From Epiperipatus broadwayi (lineage: Eukaryota; Onychophora; Udeonychophora; Euonychophora; Peripatidae), in assembly GCA_028023455.1 (NCBI GenBank), contig JAQFVV010000952.1:86513-150512 (forward strand): DNA of 64,000 nucleotides. The letters run 5' to 3'. Below the pieces are notes generated by a model, which worked only from the letters and a program-made list of their open reading frames with translations, was not told the origin of the DNA and did not search any database. The position numbers and the translations under genes were made by a program. Below, one piece after another: positions 60,855 through 64,000 of the stretch (positions within the stretch are counted from its first letter, which is position 1; each line of letters starts with the position of its first letter).

Positions 60855-61560
60855 ATATATATATATATATATATTTATTGTGACCTTCCAGGTTGGCACC
60901 ATGAAGAAATGTGGGAGGTTCACATTGTGCCAATAGTGATCAGGGATAACTATTAGGAAAAAAATGAATTGTGATATAATTTAGTATTTTAAATTTAGTT
61001 AAAAATTATCAAGACCTTAGTTGGGCATACCAGTCATTAAAATTTTAGGTTATGTGTGTCTGGTAGTGGAAGAGGAAGATGACAATATCAAGGATTGTTA
61101 GTATGAGAGCTAAATTAGTAGGAATGTTTGTCTGTAAGGTCATAACAGGTATTTGTTCATTGGTTTTCTAACTCACTGTCTATTCCCATCCAAGATCTAA
61201 CTTATAAGTGTGGGTGCATGTCCATTTTACATCATCTCACACTTCATTCATATTTTTCATTATTACTTATAATATCAAAATTTGTAATAACAGAATTATG
61301 TGCCATAGGAACTGTTAACAGTTCAGTCATTAATAGACCACTATATTAATGGAAAGACAGATACGCACATATACATTAATTAATATGATTTTTATTTATT
61401 GATTATTTATTACATAAATTCTTGCCTTTAAAATTGTAAAAATTATTTATTTATTTGTTATTAGATAGCATTTGTAAATTTAATATTTAATTTATTTTTT
61501 CTTCCCAATATTCTATTACTAACATTTTTAGGAGCAAGAAAATTCTTGCATATTGCTAAG
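60855..61560 (-). other. (TA)n tract and TGTGACC end, then anonymous DNA
   Basis: A (TA)n run at about 60851-60874 is followed by TGTGACCTTCCAGGTTGGCACC (first 20 bases from 60879 considered), a possible diverged member of the TGTAAC end group with a GGCACC near the place of GGCGCC in others. No signal core or coding sequence was recognised further right. Confidence 0.3.
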
Positions 61561-62136
61561 CTCATTACTACAACAAAAAGAGGCATGGCTCAGTTTTTTT
61601 TCCAATGGATACCAAAGAAGAACGGAGAAATAGAGATGAAAGACGGAATAGTTATGGAAAGTGGAATAACTTTCTAAAAAAAAATATAAGAAAATAAGTG
61701 AACTAAATATTGTGAAAACTCTACTATTCCGTTATGGACAAAGTTCTCTCATACTACTTCAACAGGACTGTTTACATGGAAGGCTAAATTTTAAAAGGTA
61801 CCCAGCTCTGGCTTTTATCAGCTAATAGTTTAGACTTGCTTTATTCAAATGTATGGATATTATAAAATTATGATGAGCAAAATAATGATGGAATTGTGTA
61901 AATTAATAACAGTAAGAATAACTAAGAGGAAAATTATGCTGAACTATTTAGTGGAGCAGTTTACTGACCCTCGTTTGATAAATTTTCTGTTCTTGCTATA
62001 CAAAATAAAATTAAAATGGAAAAAGTTGTCTATTCTAACCCTATACATTAATAGAATAGTATTATATACCAAATAACCTTACCATTCACACCTATAAAAA
62101 TGAGTGATAGAATGCATGACTCAATAATGTTTAAGG
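61561..62136 (+). other. Short Arg/Lys/Asn-rich frame and a second small frame, unassigned
   Basis: An ATG at about 61604 opens a ~30-codon frame (MDTKEERRNRDERRNSYGK at its start), too short to identify. A 75-codon frame follows at 61849-62076, Ile/Lys/Leu-rich. They may be pieces of one decayed coding region; no domain or splice evidence. Confidence 0.15.
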
Positions 62137-62343
62137 ATTAACTATAAGTGGTGTATAGAAGCATGGATAAACCAAATGACCTTGGATTTAAATGTTGTGA
62201 AACTTCCACTGAATTCTAGCAACCAAAAAACGGGAAAAAGTCATAAATTTTATTTGGATACTCTTACTGAATCGGATACTTCGTTTTGTATGACCAATAA
62301 AGTGATTCCAATAGGCACAAAGGCTGTATATGATATCTATTAA
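62137..62343 (+). CDS. Unrecognised short open frame with protein-like composition
   Basis: Open from about 62137, with an ATG at 62176-62178, to a stop at 62341-62343 (55 codons from the ATG). The reading is balanced and polar (for example LTESDTSFCMTNKVIPIGTK) and unlike the AT-rich shadow frames around it. No family recognised. A remnant of a longer coding sequence is more likely than an independent gene. Confidence 0.2.
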   Translation: MNYKWCIEAWINQMTLDLNVVKLPLNSSNQKTGKSHKFYLDTLTESDTSFCMTNKVIPIGTKAVYDIY

Positions 62344-64000
62344 AAAATTCTAAGAACATTGGAAATTATTGCAGTTTTTGTCAAATTTTAGCTTGCAGGA
62401 GCAATGTTGTCTGTCAATTAGTCATTATCATCGTGAGCTACACATATATTTCTGTTCAAACTTTCAAGTCTAAACTAATTAAAAAAAAAAAACTTTTATT
62501 TTAATGATTAGATGTTGACATGTATTTCTTCCTATTGCCTATAATAGATAGGTAGATTTTTTTATATGCTTAATTTAATTTATTATTATTGTTATTTATT
62601 TATATGCCTAATCTCCTCTAGAACGTCTCGGAGATCTTGGTATAAATTATATCAAATCGGTAATATTTTTTTGGTATTATGTTAAAAGAAAAATGGATAT
62701 TCTCATGCTCATATTATTAGTTCAAATTAAATACTTTAATAGTATGCGTTGGTTAATAATAATAGATAGACGCATGGAGATATTTATGCCAGTATGCAGA
62801 ATAGTAAAACTTACTTGACAGTATTGACTTTAAGTTGAAATTCAATATTCATAACTCTCAGAAGTAATAGATTCGTTTAAATTTAATTATTGTTAATATG
62901 ATATTTTATTGTTTCATATGATTTAGAAATCATTTTATATATGATCGTATATTCGTGTGTGTGCGCACTGTCATAAACTATTTACCAAAGTTGTATTTTG
63001 TTTTTATATCAGTTTCGGTTTGGTGCCGTATGCTAAAGGAAGATGAAAAATTAAGAGTTTGTCTCCTTATAGATTTGTTTATATATGAAATGTGTTGAGT
63101 ACATTTGGATGAAGAAGCGATCGAAGGGATGATTTTGCTATGTGGATTGAGTACTACTCTCCTTGATTACTTCCTTGTTAAATTGTGGGTGGTAATGTAT
63201 TTTCTTGTTTGATAGCATATGATGAGATAGTTGTATTTCTTAAATGAAGTGGTGAATGCCCCATTTGTTGATGATAAGTTGGCTGAGTTCTGCAACATTT
63301 GTGTCCTAAAAGTTGGTAGATATTTATTGAAGAATTAAGTTTGGATTTGGAGAATTTGGTTAACCCCCATGCGCGTATATGTGAATATTCAATTATTGTT
63401 ATTCCTCTCACCTTCTTCATTCTGGCGTAATTATCATCAGGTAATATATGTTGGTTATATCAGATAAACGTTTTATGGATTTCTATAAATGCTTGAAATA
63501 ATATCATAAGTTAAAGATTAGCTTGCTGCACCACCTGTAATCCGATAGAGATATAATTAATAAATGCTTTGTTTTGTGATCTTACAAATGCGCACACACT
63601 CAGAAATATGATTAAATTAGGCATATAGAAAGAAACCATTGCTGAAAGTTGTGAGTTCTGAACAACTTGTTAGGTCATCGCACATATTGTCATTGTTTCA
63701 TTATTATCATTATTAATTCATCCTCCGATATAAACATAATGGTATATTATATAATTTTATTGTATTTAAAGCTAATTTAATAAAGTTATTATTAAATGCC
63801 CTATTATAGGTATAGATTTGTAGGCATATGAAATGTTTTTTTTTGCTTTCTCTAATGCAAAAGGTAATAAAACTGTCACTTGGGCCTATTTAGCAAATAT
63901 TAATCTACAGATATCCAGAAATAGTTTTATAACATCAGTTGACCTTTGGTACTGTTTATCTTAGCTTATTAAAAGCACAAGTTTATTACAAAAATGCCCC
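62344..64000. other. AT-rich DNA, one unsupported frame
   Basis: An 80-codon minus-strand frame (63178-63420) lies in somewhat GC-richer DNA, with a polar C-terminal half rich in His, Gln and Thr, but no start context, splice site or domain supports it. The rest shows nothing assignable. Confidence 0.45.

Noticed and set aside
1-64000. CRISPR arrays, operons or bacterial sequence
   Set aside because: No regularly spaced short repeats, no dense long open frames and no ribosome binding sites; the mobile elements are eukaryotic.

Overview
The window looks like gene-poor, repeat-filled nuclear DNA of an animal. It is strongly AT-rich, with long (TA)n tracts, A/T runs, decayed LTR and LINE retrotransposons, fold-back elements, a tRNA-derived SINE and many local tandem duplications. 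There are no operons, Shine-Dalgarno sites, rRNA genes or CRISPR arrays. The species cannot be fixed from the sequence. The LINE (RTE/'craniofacial development protein 2-like' type) and the Ty3/gypsy pol are of kinds common in invertebrates. No complete host gene is visible.

Layout. 0-9 kb: anonymous AT-rich DNA with a fold-back element (1.33-1.86 kb), an LTR-like block (2.9-4.3 kb) and a 75-bp (TA)n tract at 5.74 kb. 8.6-11 kb: a ~1 kb interspersed repeat (second copy inverted at 22 kb), followed at once by a broken plus-strand LINE reverse transcriptase with its 3' end. 11.6-12.7 kb: a less AT-rich patch with promoter-like motifs and a small open frame. 13-24 kb: mostly anonymous, with tandem duplications, two small frames at 18.4-18.9 kb and an LTR-like end at 19.28 kb. 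24.1-24.55 kb: the best host-gene candidate, a TATAAATAG box followed by a good-context ATG and a GTGAGT splice donor. 26.5-28.6 kb: a relatively GC- and CpG-rich LTR-like block with a 35-bp repeated motif. 28.7-30.5 kb: a perfect 106-bp tandem duplication and a three-armed fold-back cluster. 31-36.2 kb: two diverged ~1.5 kb direct repeats; the second carries an inverted 128-bp segment matching sequence that lies between them. 37.36-41.56 kb: minus-strand Ty3/gypsy remnant (3' LTR, polypurine tract, integrase, RNase H and RT thumb, cut off before the RT active site). 41.6-52 kb: more LTR-like ends at (TA)n tracts, small frames and a ~300-bp purine-only-like tract. 52.78-52.89 kb: a nearly intact tRNA-derived SINE with 14-bp target-site duplications. 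53.8-55.2 kb: an LTR with the same right boundary as the gypsy LTR. 57.4-60.9 kb: a palindromic element, two tandem duplications and further LTR-like ends. 61-64 kb: anonymous, with two short frames.

The main pattern: LTR-like ends starting TGTAAC (or a variant) sit at or next to (TA)n tracts again and again, nearly all in one orientation, and several have an AATAAA-type signal a few hundred bases inside on the minus strand. Two of them share the same opposite boundary (TAATTTCA followed by a polypyrimidine tract), one directly attached to the gypsy pol. This suggests one large family of (TA)n-targeting gypsy elements makes up much of the window. No complete new functional system was found; the points worth checking are this family, the SINE, the first-exon candidate at 24.2-24.5 kb and the templated inverted insertion at 35.7 kb.
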